Source: Frankiaceae bacterium
Lineage (GTDB): Bacteria; Actinomycetota; Actinomycetes; JAFAQI01
Reading direction: 5' to 3'
Length of the DNA stretch: 7,006 nt
NCBI GenBank assembly: GCA_030840615.1
Contig: JAVEEE010000404.1
Span: 1-7,006, forward strand
A program made the position numbers and the translations under genes. Under the pieces are notes generated by a model. The model was given only the letters and a program-made list of their open reading frames with translations, was not told the origin of the DNA and searched no databases. Within the stretch, counting starts at the first letter, position 1. Each line of letters opens with the position of its first letter. Positions 1 through 5,007 of this stretch are shown here, piece by piece.

Positions 1-893
1 GACGCGCGCCGATGACGCCTTCTCCGAGGCGGCCATGGAAGACCGCAAGCGCGAGGGCTACTTCTGATGGTCGTCCTCGCTCCCGGCGCCGCCCATCGGC
101 CGTATCCGGCGTCCGACTCGACGGCCGCCGTCAGGTTCGCGTCGCCGATCGTCCGGAAGCGGACGGTGCGCCGCTCGGCGGTCTCGCCGTCCCGGAGCGG
201 CGTGAACTCGTTGACCAGGTAGAGCATGTCGCCACGCTGGACCACCTCGCGCTGGTGGGCGAAGTAGATCGACGGGAGCTCGATGTTCTCGGCGGCGAGG
301 TATTGCCACACGTCGAGCTCGGTCCAGTTGGACAGCGGGAAGACCCGGATGTTCTGGCCCGGCAGGACATGGCCGTTGTACAGGCTCCACAGCTCCGGGC
401 GCTGGTTCTTCGGGTCCCACTGGCCGAACTCGTCGCGAAAGGAGAACACCCGCTCCTTGGCCCGCGCCTTCTCCTCGTCGCGGCGGGCGCCACCGAACAC
501 CGCGTCGAACTGGCCGTCGAGGATCGCGTCGAGCAACGTGACCGTCTGGAGCGGGTTGCGGATGCCGTCCGGCCGCTCCCTGACCCGGCCCTTGGCGATC
601 GACTCCTCGACGCTCGCCACGACGAGGCGGACGCCGAGCCGCTCGACGGTCGAGTCCCGAAACTCGAGGACCTCGTCGAAGTTGTGCCCGGTGTCGATGT
701 GCATGACCGGGAAGGGCACCCGCGCAGGCGCGAACGCCTTGGCCGCCAGGTGCAGCATGATCACGGAGTCCTTGCCTCCGCTGAACAGCAGCACCGGCCG
801 CTCGAACTCGGCCGCAACCTCACGAATGATGTGGATCGACTCGGCTTCGAGCGCCTGCAGATGGGTCAGCTCGTAGGTTGCAGACGCGTTCAC
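1..893 (-). CDS. cysD: Sulfate adenylyltransferase subunit 2 (CysD), N-terminal ~262 residues with an aberrant C-terminus
   Basis: Small subunit of ATP sulfurylase (PAPS-reductase-like, PP-loop superfamily), making APS from sulfate and ATP in the cytoplasm with CysN. The protein begins VNASATYELTHLQALEAES. The PP-loop SGGKDS is at residues 38-43 (Lys41), followed by FPVMHIDTGHNFDEVLEFRD, a GGARRDEEKARAKERVFSFRDEFGQWD block, and SNWTELDVWQYLAAENIELPSIYFAH. All are family hallmarks. Start: GTG at 893, chosen because homology begins there, no in-frame start lies upstream, and a -10-like hexamer sits 6 nt before it. Similarity holds to AVESDA (residues 257-262, down to base 108). The frame then stays open to the window edge but encodes unrelated residues (GYGRWAAPGARTT and on) and reads antisense through the plus-strand cysD tail. 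About 40 native C-terminal residues are missing. It may be a truncated paralogue, or intact in reality and broken here by a chimeric join. Confidence 0.9.
   Translation of the reverse strand, partial: MNASATYELTHLQALEAESIHIIREVAAEFERPVLLFSGGKDSVIMLHLAAKAFAPARVPFPVMHIDTGHNFDEVLEFRDSTVERLGVRLVVASVEESIAKGRVRERPDGIRNPLQTVTLLDAILDGQFDAVFGGARRDEEKARAKERVFSFRDEFGQWDPKNQRPELWSLYNGHVLPGQNIRVFPLSNWTELDVWQYLAAENIELPSIYFAHQREVVQRGDMLYLVNEFTPLRDGETAERRTVRFRTIGDANLTAAVESDAGYGRWAAPGARTTIRSSPRACGLPWPPRRRRHRRA
2..67 (+). CDS. cysD: C-terminal tail of a sulfate adenylyltransferase subunit 2 (CysD), cut by the left window edge
   Basis: Reading from base 2, the plus strand encodes 21 residues and a TGA stop at 65-67. 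They start TRADD and end SEAAMEDRKREGYF. From my knowledge of the family, this is the characteristic C-terminus of CysD, the small ATP-sulfurylase subunit that forms adenosine 5'-phosphosulfate from ATP and sulfate with the GTPase CysN. Only the tail is visible; the rest would lie left of the window. The stop overlaps an ATG (TGATG, 65-69), but the frame that follows shows no CysN start (no P-loop such as GSVDDGKST). A longer cysD piece lies on the opposite strand and starts losing similarity just 40 bp away, which is abnormal. The peptide is short, but its match to the family end is nearly residue by residue, so coincidence is unlikely. Confidence 0.75.
   Translation, partial: TRADDAFSEAAMEDRKREGYF
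68..107. other. Junction spacer between two opposed cysD pieces
   Basis: These 40 bases lie between the stop codon of the plus-strand cysD tail and the point where the minus-strand cysD loses family similarity. They match no recognisable part of CysD or CysN on either strand. The stretch is GC-rich and contains CGGCGCC, GCCGTA and CCGG blocks. These resemble, with gaps, the 27-bp unit repeated upstream of the minus-strand cysD. It marks a rearrangement breakpoint or an assembly or amplification join. Confidence 0.6.
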
Positions 894-905
894 CGCACCA
901 TTATC
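894..905 (-). promoter_or_regulatory. Candidate leaderless promoter -10 element for cysD
   Basis: On the minus strand GATAAT (905-900) is followed by exactly six bases (GGTGCG) and then the GTG start of cysD at 893. GATAAT matches five of six positions of TATAAT, and the spacing would put the transcription start on the G of GTG. No purine-rich ribosome binding site precedes the GTG. This is the arrangement known for leaderless mRNAs, which are common in actinobacteria. I see no convincing -35. The first bases of the hexamer come from the tandem repeat at 902-955. Confidence 0.45.
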
Positions 906-955
906 CGGTACGGCGGCTGGGCGCCGTATATCCGGTACGGCGGCTGGGCGCCGTA
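902..955. repeat. Perfect 27-bp direct tandem repeat, two copies, each with an inverted repeat
   Basis: Copies occupy 902-928 and 929-955 and are identical and contiguous. Each begins TATCCGG and contains the inverted repeat TACGGCG-(GCTGGG)-CGCCGTA, with 7-bp perfectly complementary arms (909-915 and 922-928 in the first copy, 936-942 and 949-955 in the second). It lies 8-62 bases upstream of the cysD start and overlaps the candidate -10 element. Two phased dyads over a promoter would suit a dimeric repressor or activator. A transcript from the upstream gene would instead form two small hairpins. Recent slippage duplication is also possible. Confidence 0.85.
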
Positions 956-962
956 ACCAGCT

Positions 963-982
963 CAGGCCGGCTAGCCGGCCTG
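963..982 (-). terminator. 20-bp perfect palindrome at the end of the secreted-protein gene, possible terminator hairpin
   Basis: CAGGCCGGCTAGCCGGCCTG is a perfect palindrome and would fold as an 8-bp GC stem with a CTAG loop. The minus-strand gene's TAG stop lies in the centre (973-971), so the last codons form one arm. No U-run follows, so it would be a GC-hairpin terminator or RNA-stabilising end of the kind common in high-GC actinobacteria, not a canonical intrinsic terminator. A protein-binding site cannot be excluded. Confidence 0.45.
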
Positions 983-1516
983 GGTCCAGTTGACCTGCAT
1001 CGTCGGCTGACCGTCGGGCGGGCACTGGGCGAAGATGTGGGTCTCGAACTCACCGAGGCCGATGGTGTTGCCACCGACGTCGGTGATGCCGAAGGGCGAG
1101 ACGATCGGGAACGTCGTCGCCGGGATCTGCCAGAACTGCGCCTGGATCGTGGTGACCGCGCCGCGCAGCGGCACGATCTGGACGAAGGTCGCTGCGACGC
1201 TCATGTTGAACGGCTCGACGAACAGGTCACCGGAGCACAGGCCGAGGTTGGACGTGACCGCCTTGCCGACCAGCGTCACCTGACGGACCTGCGCGATCTT
1301 CTGGTTGGTGCACTGGCCCAAGCCGCTCAGCAGCCAGTGGTAGCCGTCAGCCTGCTTGTCGATGGCGATCGAACCACCGCCCGAGCACACCACGTCCGTG
1401 GTGGCAGCCAGGGCCGAGGGACTCACTCCGATGATGAGGCCGGAGGCCGTCACGACAGCGACTGAGCCCCGGAGAGCGAGGCGACGGGCACGGGACACGA
1501 AGGGGCCAGCGAGCAT
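971..1516 (-). CDS. Small secreted protein of unknown function with four mature cysteines
   Basis: A 181-residue protein I cannot assign to a named family. The N-terminus is a typical Sec signal peptide: basic SRARRLALRG (8-17), a hydrophobic stretch about 18-31, and a likely signal peptidase I site after SALA (residue 37), giving a mature start ATTDVVC. Cleavage leaves about 144 residues rich in V, T, G and I, probably beta-rich, with cysteines at 44, 69, 94 and 165; the first three are exactly 25 apart. No LPXTG, lipobox or later membrane segment is seen, so the product should be released or loosely wall-associated. Start: the ATG at 1516 is preferred over one at 1588. It puts the basic region at the N-terminus, and GGGAG lies 5 nt upstream. 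The gene lies between the acyltransferase and cysD on the same strand, 127 bp downstream of the former. A role in the surface glycan is only suggested by position. Confidence 0.8.
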   Translation of the reverse strand: MLAGPFVSRARRLALRGSVAVVTASGLIIGVSPSALAATTDVVCSGGGSIAIDKQADGYHWLLSGLGQCTNQKIAQVRQVTLVGKAVTSNLGLCSGDLFVEPFNMSVAATFVQIVPLRGAVTTIQAQFWQIPATTFPIVSPFGITDVGGNTIGLGEFETHIFAQCPPDGQPTMQVNWTQAG

Positions 1517-1521
1517 TGCAA

Positions 1522-1526
1522 CTCCC
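1522..1526 (-). promoter_or_regulatory. Ribosome binding site deciding the start of the secreted protein
   Basis: On the minus strand GGGAG lies 5 nt before the ATG at 1516. The alternative upstream ATG at 1588 would add 24 charged residues (with NRSRNRHVHGEG) in front of the signal peptide. This site therefore supports the 1516 start. Confidence 0.6.
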
Positions 1527-1588
1527 GAAGTGAAGTGGGTGGGCGCACCTTCCCCATGTACGTGCCGATTCCTGCTGCGGTTCGACAC

Positions 1589-1618
1589 ATTTCAGGAGAT
1601 TTTTTCGAAACCGGGCAA
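1589..1618 (-). promoter_or_regulatory. AT-rich intergenic island, weak promoter candidate for the secreted-protein gene
   Basis: The 127-bp gap between the acyltransferase stop (1644) and the secreted-protein start (1516) contains one conspicuous AT-rich patch in an otherwise GC-rich window. On the minus strand it offers TTGCCC (1618-1613), an 18-bp spacer containing the palindrome TTTCGAAA and an A-run, and TGAAAT (1594-1589). The -35-like hexamer is fair and the -10 is poor. No other promoter-like feature stands out in the gap. Confidence 0.3.
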
Positions 1619-1643
1619 CGTGGCACAAACCCGACGGGGTGGG

Positions 1644-2777
1644 CTACGCGTCGGCCGTCCGGTCTGATGCCTGCGGGTTCCGGAGGGCCGCCGGCGGGCG
1701 GTGCTCCGGCCGCAACCTGACCTCCCAGGGACGTTCCCAGAGCGTGAACACCAGACCGGCGAGGACGACGCACCCGGCGAAGACAACCGCCACGGCACCC
1801 AGGGCCTCGGTGCCGCTGGCGAACCGCGTCTTGTGGAAGTGCGCGACCAGCACGAGAACGGGCCAATGCACCAGATACAAGGCATAGGACCACTGCCCCG
1901 CCCGGACCAGCCACGGGAGTCGCAGCAGGCTCGCCGACCGGCGCAGGTCCGATCGCGCCGCCGCGACGATGAGGACCGCGAACGGGACGAGGGTGACGAC
2001 GACCTGCCAGCGCCCGTCGTGCAGCACGTCCACGGCCGCGAACGCCCCGACCGCCAGCGCCACCGCGAACGACAAGGGGATCCGCGGGACCCGACCCGCG
2101 CGGACCTCGACCGCGAGCACGATGCCGATGACGAACTCCGCCAACCGCACCGGCGGAAACCGCGAGACGAAGAAGTCCTTGGCGGTCGGGTCGAGCCGAT
2201 CCGCATAGCTCGGCTCGGCGATCGCGACGGCTAGCGGTACGGCGACCGCGACGAGCAGCAGCAGCCGACGCGCGAGCACTCCGGCCCGTCGTACGCCGAT
2301 CAACAACAGCGGGAACAGGGCGTAGAAGAACGCCTCGCATGACAGCGACCAGCTGGGTGTGTTGACGGCGCCGAAGTAGCTCTGGTGCGGCACCCAGGCA
2401 TGCACGAGCAGCAGCGACGTCACCGCCGGGCCGGTCGAGACGCTCACGTCGAGAGCCAGCAGGATCGCCAGCATCGCCGCCCACGTCAGGACATGGTTGG
2501 GCAGGATGCGCGCGGCGCGACGGCGGAAGAAGCCACCCGAGCCGACCGCCTGACCGGCGCTCCAGGTCAGGACGAACCCGCTCAAGATGAAGAAGAAGCC
2601 CACGCCGGTCGGGCCGGCATAGGTCACCCGTGCATAAGGCTTCACGTTGGGCATGAGCGGGCCGAGAAAGATCCCGACGTGAAGAGAGAAGACGGCGGCC
2701 GCGGCGAAGAAGCGCAGTGACGTCAGGCTGTCCAGAACCGCCGGTGCACGCGCTGAGACGGCTTCATCGGCGGACAT
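1644..2777 (-). CDS. Membrane acyltransferase, acyltransferase 3 (OafA/YrhL) family
   Basis: A 377-residue polytopic membrane protein. The family transfers acetyl or other acyl groups to sugars of surface polysaccharides, glycolipids or peptidoglycan. Visible hallmarks: LTSLRFFAAAAVFSLHV near the N-terminus, with Arg22 and His33 in the conserved R-X10-H spacing; FFILSGFVLTW; FFRRRAARILP; SWSLSCEAFFYALFPLLL; and SYALYLVHWPVLVL in the C-terminal half. About ten hydrophobic segments fill the chain. There is no C-terminal SGNH esterase domain, so this is the short stand-alone form. Start: ATG 2777 gives MSADEAVSARAPAVLDSLTSLRFF, fitting the family. A GGGAG lies 12 nt upstream, rather far for a binding site, and an ATG at 2840 would extend into the divergent gene. 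Diverging from a glycosyltransferase operon, it probably decorates that operon's glycan. The acyl group and target cannot be read from sequence. Confidence 0.9.
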   Translation of the reverse strand: MSADEAVSARAPAVLDSLTSLRFFAAAAVFSLHVGIFLGPLMPNVKPYARVTYAGPTGVGFFFILSGFVLTWSAGQAVGSGGFFRRRAARILPNHVLTWAAMLAILLALDVSVSTGPAVTSLLLVHAWVPHQSYFGAVNTPSWSLSCEAFFYALFPLLLIGVRRAGVLARRLLLLVAVAVPLAVAIAEPSYADRLDPTAKDFFVSRFPPVRLAEFVIGIVLAVEVRAGRVPRIPLSFAVALAVGAFAAVDVLHDGRWQVVVTLVPFAVLIVAAARSDLRRSASLLRLPWLVRAGQWSYALYLVHWPVLVLVAHFHKTRFASGTEALGAVAVVFAGCVVLAGLVFTLWERPWEVRLRPEHRPPAALRNPQASDRTADA

Positions 2778-2782
2778 GGACC

Positions 2783-2794
2783 GATACTTCTCCC
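2783..2794 (+). promoter_or_regulatory. Candidate leaderless promoter -10 element for the glycosyltransferase operon
   Basis: GATACT (2783-2788) is followed by exactly six bases (TCTCCC) and then GTG at 2795. It matches five of six positions of TATAAT at the leaderless spacing and has the same layout as the cysD start. No Shine-Dalgarno sequence precedes the GTG. The element lies within the 17-bp gap to the divergent acyltransferase start, so any -35 would fall inside that gene; none is convincing. Confidence 0.4.
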
Positions 2795-4072
2795 GTGACC
2801 CGAGCCGGCGGCGGTGCCCCGCCGTACCGGCTTCGCGCATTTCTCCTCTGGTCGTCGATCGCCGTCGTGGCGTTCGACGTGCGCGCTGCGGTCATCCTGT
2901 CGACGAAGAACTTCCGTCCGATCAACGACTCCGCCGACTATGTGCGGCTGGGGGTCTCGCTCGCCCACGGCCACGGCTTCGGCTCGACGCACTTCGCGCC
3001 GGGTGGTGGCCCGACCGCGTTGCGACCGCCGCTGTGGCCGATGGCGTTGTCGACGAGCTTTCGCGTGCTCGGCCACAACCTCTACCGCGCCCGGCTGTTC
3101 GAGGCCGGGCTCGGCGCACTGCTCGCGGTGCTCGTCGGGATCCTCGGCGCGCAGCTGTGGGGCGAGCGGGTGGGTGCGGTCGCGGGAATGGTCGTTGCGC
3201 TCTACCCGCCCCTCGTCCTGACCAGCGTCTCGGTGATGTCCGAGGCGCTGTTCCTCCCGCTCGAGATCGGCGTCGTTATCGCCGCGCTGGCGGCGCGACG
3301 GTCCGGCCGGGTGCGGTGGCTCGTCGTCGCGGGCGTCGGGCTGGGGTTGCTCGCCCTGACGAGGCCGATCGGCATCGTCATGCTGCTGCCCGCGGTCCTG
3401 CTGGTGCGCACGCCGGACCTGCGCCGGACGCTGCGCCACGCCGCCATCCTGGCCGGCCTCGGGGTGCTGGTCGTGCTGCCCTGGGAGATCCGCGACTACC
3501 ACCGCATGCACGCTTTCGTGCCGGTGACGACCCAAGTGGGCTACCTGCTGTCGGGCACCTACAACGCAACATCGGCCGCCGATGACGACCACCCGGCCGA
3601 GTGGCGGCCGCCCTTCCTCGACCCCACTCTGGCAGCGGAGACACAGACCCACCCCCACGCCAACGAGCTCCAGCTGGGTGAGCTGTTGCGACGCGACGCA
3701 TACCGCTACGTCGGCGACCACCCCGGATACGTTGCTGTGGTGATGTTTCGCAACGGTCAGCGACTGCTCGACCTCGCCGGCCTCAACGAGGAGCGAACCG
3801 TCGTGCACGGCGAGTACGGCCTGGGCCGGACCGCGGCCGACTGGAGCTATGCGACCTGGTTCGTGCTGCTCGCGCTGGCCGGCGTCGGTGCCTTCCTGCG
3901 ACGCACGCGCGCCGCGCCGGCTGCGATGTGGCTCGTGCCGGTGATGCTGTTCGCCGCCACGTTGCCGCTGCAGAGCTTCTCCCGCTTCCGCGCGCCGGCC
4001 GAGCCGTTTCTCGCGTTGCTCGCAGCCCTCGCGGTGTGCGCCGCCGGCAATGCGGTGACTGCGCGGCGATGA
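2795..4072 (+). CDS. Polytopic glycosyltransferase, PMT/ArnT-like GT-C superfamily
   Basis: A 425-residue integral membrane protein. GT-C enzymes of this kind move a sugar from a polyprenyl-phosphate donor to a lipid, glycan or protein on the outer face of the membrane. A first membrane helix (about 13-34) is followed by an extracytoplasmic loop with INDSADYVRLG, where Asp45 and Asp48 are candidate catalytic acids. Then come RPPLWP (77-82), a hydrophobic pair ending near MSEALF (148-153), and LLALTRPIG, all usual for PMT_2/RgtA-like proteins. Further hydrophobic segments lie around 385-420. Start: GTG 2795 is chosen over ATG 2717, which would overlap the divergent acyltransferase by 61 bp and add a non-conserved Arg/Pro-rich tail. 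The stop overlaps the next start (ATGA, 4069-4072), so it is the first gene of a coupled operon. Sugar and acceptor are unknown. Confidence 0.85.
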   Translation: MTRAGGGAPPYRLRAFLLWSSIAVVAFDVRAAVILSTKNFRPINDSADYVRLGVSLAHGHGFGSTHFAPGGGPTALRPPLWPMALSTSFRVLGHNLYRARLFEAGLGALLAVLVGILGAQLWGERVGAVAGMVVALYPPLVLTSVSVMSEALFLPLEIGVVIAALAARRSGRVRWLVVAGVGLGLLALTRPIGIVMLLPAVLLVRTPDLRRTLRHAAILAGLGVLVVLPWEIRDYHRMHAFVPVTTQVGYLLSGTYNATSAADDDHPAEWRPPFLDPTLAAETQTHPHANELQLGELLRRDAYRYVGDHPGYVAVVMFRNGQRLLDLAGLNEERTVVHGEYGLGRTAADWSYATWFVLLALAGVGAFLRRTRAAPAAMWLVPVMLFAATLPLQSFSRFRAPAEPFLALLAALAVCAAGNAVTARR

Positions 4073-5007
4073 CCGACTCGCGACGAGCCAACGTCGATGT
4101 CGGTGTCGTGACCTGGAACACCGCCGATCTCACCGTCAGTGCGCTGCGCCGGTTGCTCGACACCGACCAGGGCTGCGAGCTGCGCGTGCTCGTGCACGAC
4201 AACGCGTCGTCGGACGGGACGCCGGACGCGGTGCGCACGCAGGTGCCGGAAGCCGACGTGGAGGTGTGTCCCGACAACCTCGGCTTCGCCGCCGGGGTCA
4301 ACCGCTTGCTGGCGCGCTCGCACGCCGACTGGTTTCTCGCTCTCAACTCGGACGCCTGGCCCGCGCCCGGCGCGATCGGTGCGATGGTCGCCGCGGCCGA
4401 GCGACACCCGCGCGCCGCAGCGATCGCACCCCGCCTCGAGCGGCCTGATGGGACCCTCGAGCACTCGACGCATCCCTTTCCCTCGGTCGGCATCGCACTC
4501 GCGAGCGGGGTGGGCGTGCGCGGAGCCTGGGCCGAGCGGCACGCGTTGTATGGCGCGTGGGCGCACGACCGGGAGCGAGCCGTCGACTGGGCCGTCGGCG
4601 CGGCCCTGCTGATGCGGCGCAGCGCGATCGAGGAGATCGGTGGTCTCGACGAGTCGTTCTTCATGTACGTCGAGGACCTCGAGTGGGGTCATCGAGCGTG
4701 GCAGCGCGGGTGGGAGATCTGGTTCACGCCGGAGGCGCTCGTCGTCCACGTCGGCAACGCCTCGGGCCAGCGTCGCTACGGCGCGAGCCGCACCGCCACC
4801 TGGCTCGCCAACACCTACCTCTTCTACCGCCGCCATCACGGCCGGCTCTCGACCGCCGCTTACCGCGCCGCCAACGCGTTCGGCGCGCTCGTCGCGACCG
4901 CCAAGGCGCTCGGCCGGCGGGACCGCGGCCGCGCCAGGTTCTGGTTGCGGCAGGTGCCCCTGCACCTTGTTCCCAGCCGGCCTCCGGCCGGGGGGAAGCG
5001 CGGTTGA
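4069..5007 (+). CDS. Family 2 glycosyltransferase, rhamnosyltransferase (WbbL)-like
   Basis: A 312-residue cytosolic GT-A fold enzyme that would transfer a sugar from a nucleotide donor to a lipid-linked acceptor. Visible motifs: VDVGVVTWNTADLT (9-22); nucleotide-binding HDNASSDGT (43-51); NLGFAAGVNRLL (70-81); the DXD-equivalent LALNSDAWP (90-98), where NSD replaces the usual NPD/DAD; GGLDESFFMYVEDLEWGHR (191-209), with Glu202-Asp203 as the usual catalytic/acceptor pair; then a basic C-terminal region. Motif order and spacing resemble WbbL-type rhamnosyltransferases, but the sugar cannot be fixed from this. Start: ATG 4069 overlaps the previous stop as ATGA. There is no good Shine-Dalgarno, so translation is probably coupled. 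An in-frame upstream ATG at 3928 lies inside the previous gene and adds no conserved sequence. Confidence 0.9.
   Translation: MTDSRRANVDVGVVTWNTADLTVSALRRLLDTDQGCELRVLVHDNASSDGTPDAVRTQVPEADVEVCPDNLGFAAGVNRLLARSHADWFLALNSDAWPAPGAIGAMVAAAERHPRAAAIAPRLERPDGTLEHSTHPFPSVGIALASGVGVRGAWAERHALYGAWAHDRERAVDWAVGAALLMRRSAIEEIGGLDESFFMYVEDLEWGHRAWQRGWEIWFTPEALVVHVGNASGQRRYGASRTATWLANTYLFYRRHHGRLSTAAYRAANAFGALVATAKALGRRDRGRARFWLRQVPLHLVPSRPPAGGKRG
4991..4998 (+). promoter_or_regulatory. Ribosome binding site for the GT4 gene
   Basis: GGGGGAAG ends 5 nt before the TTG at 5004 and 11 nt before an alternative GTG at 5010. The spacing favours the TTG, whose TTGA overlaps the stop of the preceding gene. Confidence 0.5.

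Noticed and set aside
67..220. ATG overlapping the plus-strand cysD stop (TGATG) as the start of cysN
   Set aside because: The translation MVVLAPGAAHRPYPASD and on shows no GTPase P-loop and soon becomes antisense to the minus-strand cysD.
902..955. CRISPR-like array
   Set aside because: The two repeat units are directly contiguous with no spacer, and no cas gene is present.
12..956. A 314-codon open frame on the plus strand, antisense to cysD and ending in the tandem repeat
   Set aside because: It is the complementary-frame shadow of cysD in GC-rich DNA; its Arg/Asp/Glu/Val-rich translation has no family hallmarks, and it starts inside the opposed cysD tail.
963..982. Phage or integrative-element attachment site at the 20-bp palindrome
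   Set aside because: No integrase, tRNA gene or second copy is visible; a terminator-like hairpin at a gene end is the simpler reading.
2717..2794. N-terminal extension of the GT-C glycosyltransferase to ATG 2717
   Set aside because: It would overlap the divergent acyltransferase's coding region by 61 bp, and the extra residues are Arg/Pro-rich and unconserved in character; GTG 2795 has a fitting -10 element.
2820..2830. CGCCGTACCGG, shared with the reverse complement of the 27-bp repeat upstream of cysD
   Set aside because: It lies in coding sequence (PPYR of the GT-C protein), only 11 bases match, and the dyad partner arm is missing; chance in GC-rich DNA is likely.
2723..3808. Long minus-strand open frame (361 codons) opposite the GT-C gene
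   Set aside because: Low-complexity Arg/Gln/Asp/His composition typical of an antisense shadow; the plus strand encodes clear membrane segments and family motifs.
4557..5003. Upstream extension of the GT4 open frame into the preceding GT2 gene
   Set aside because: The extra 149 residues are an Arg-rich frame-shifted reading of the GT2 gene; GT4 homology starts at VRVLVLSSLYPP just after 5004.
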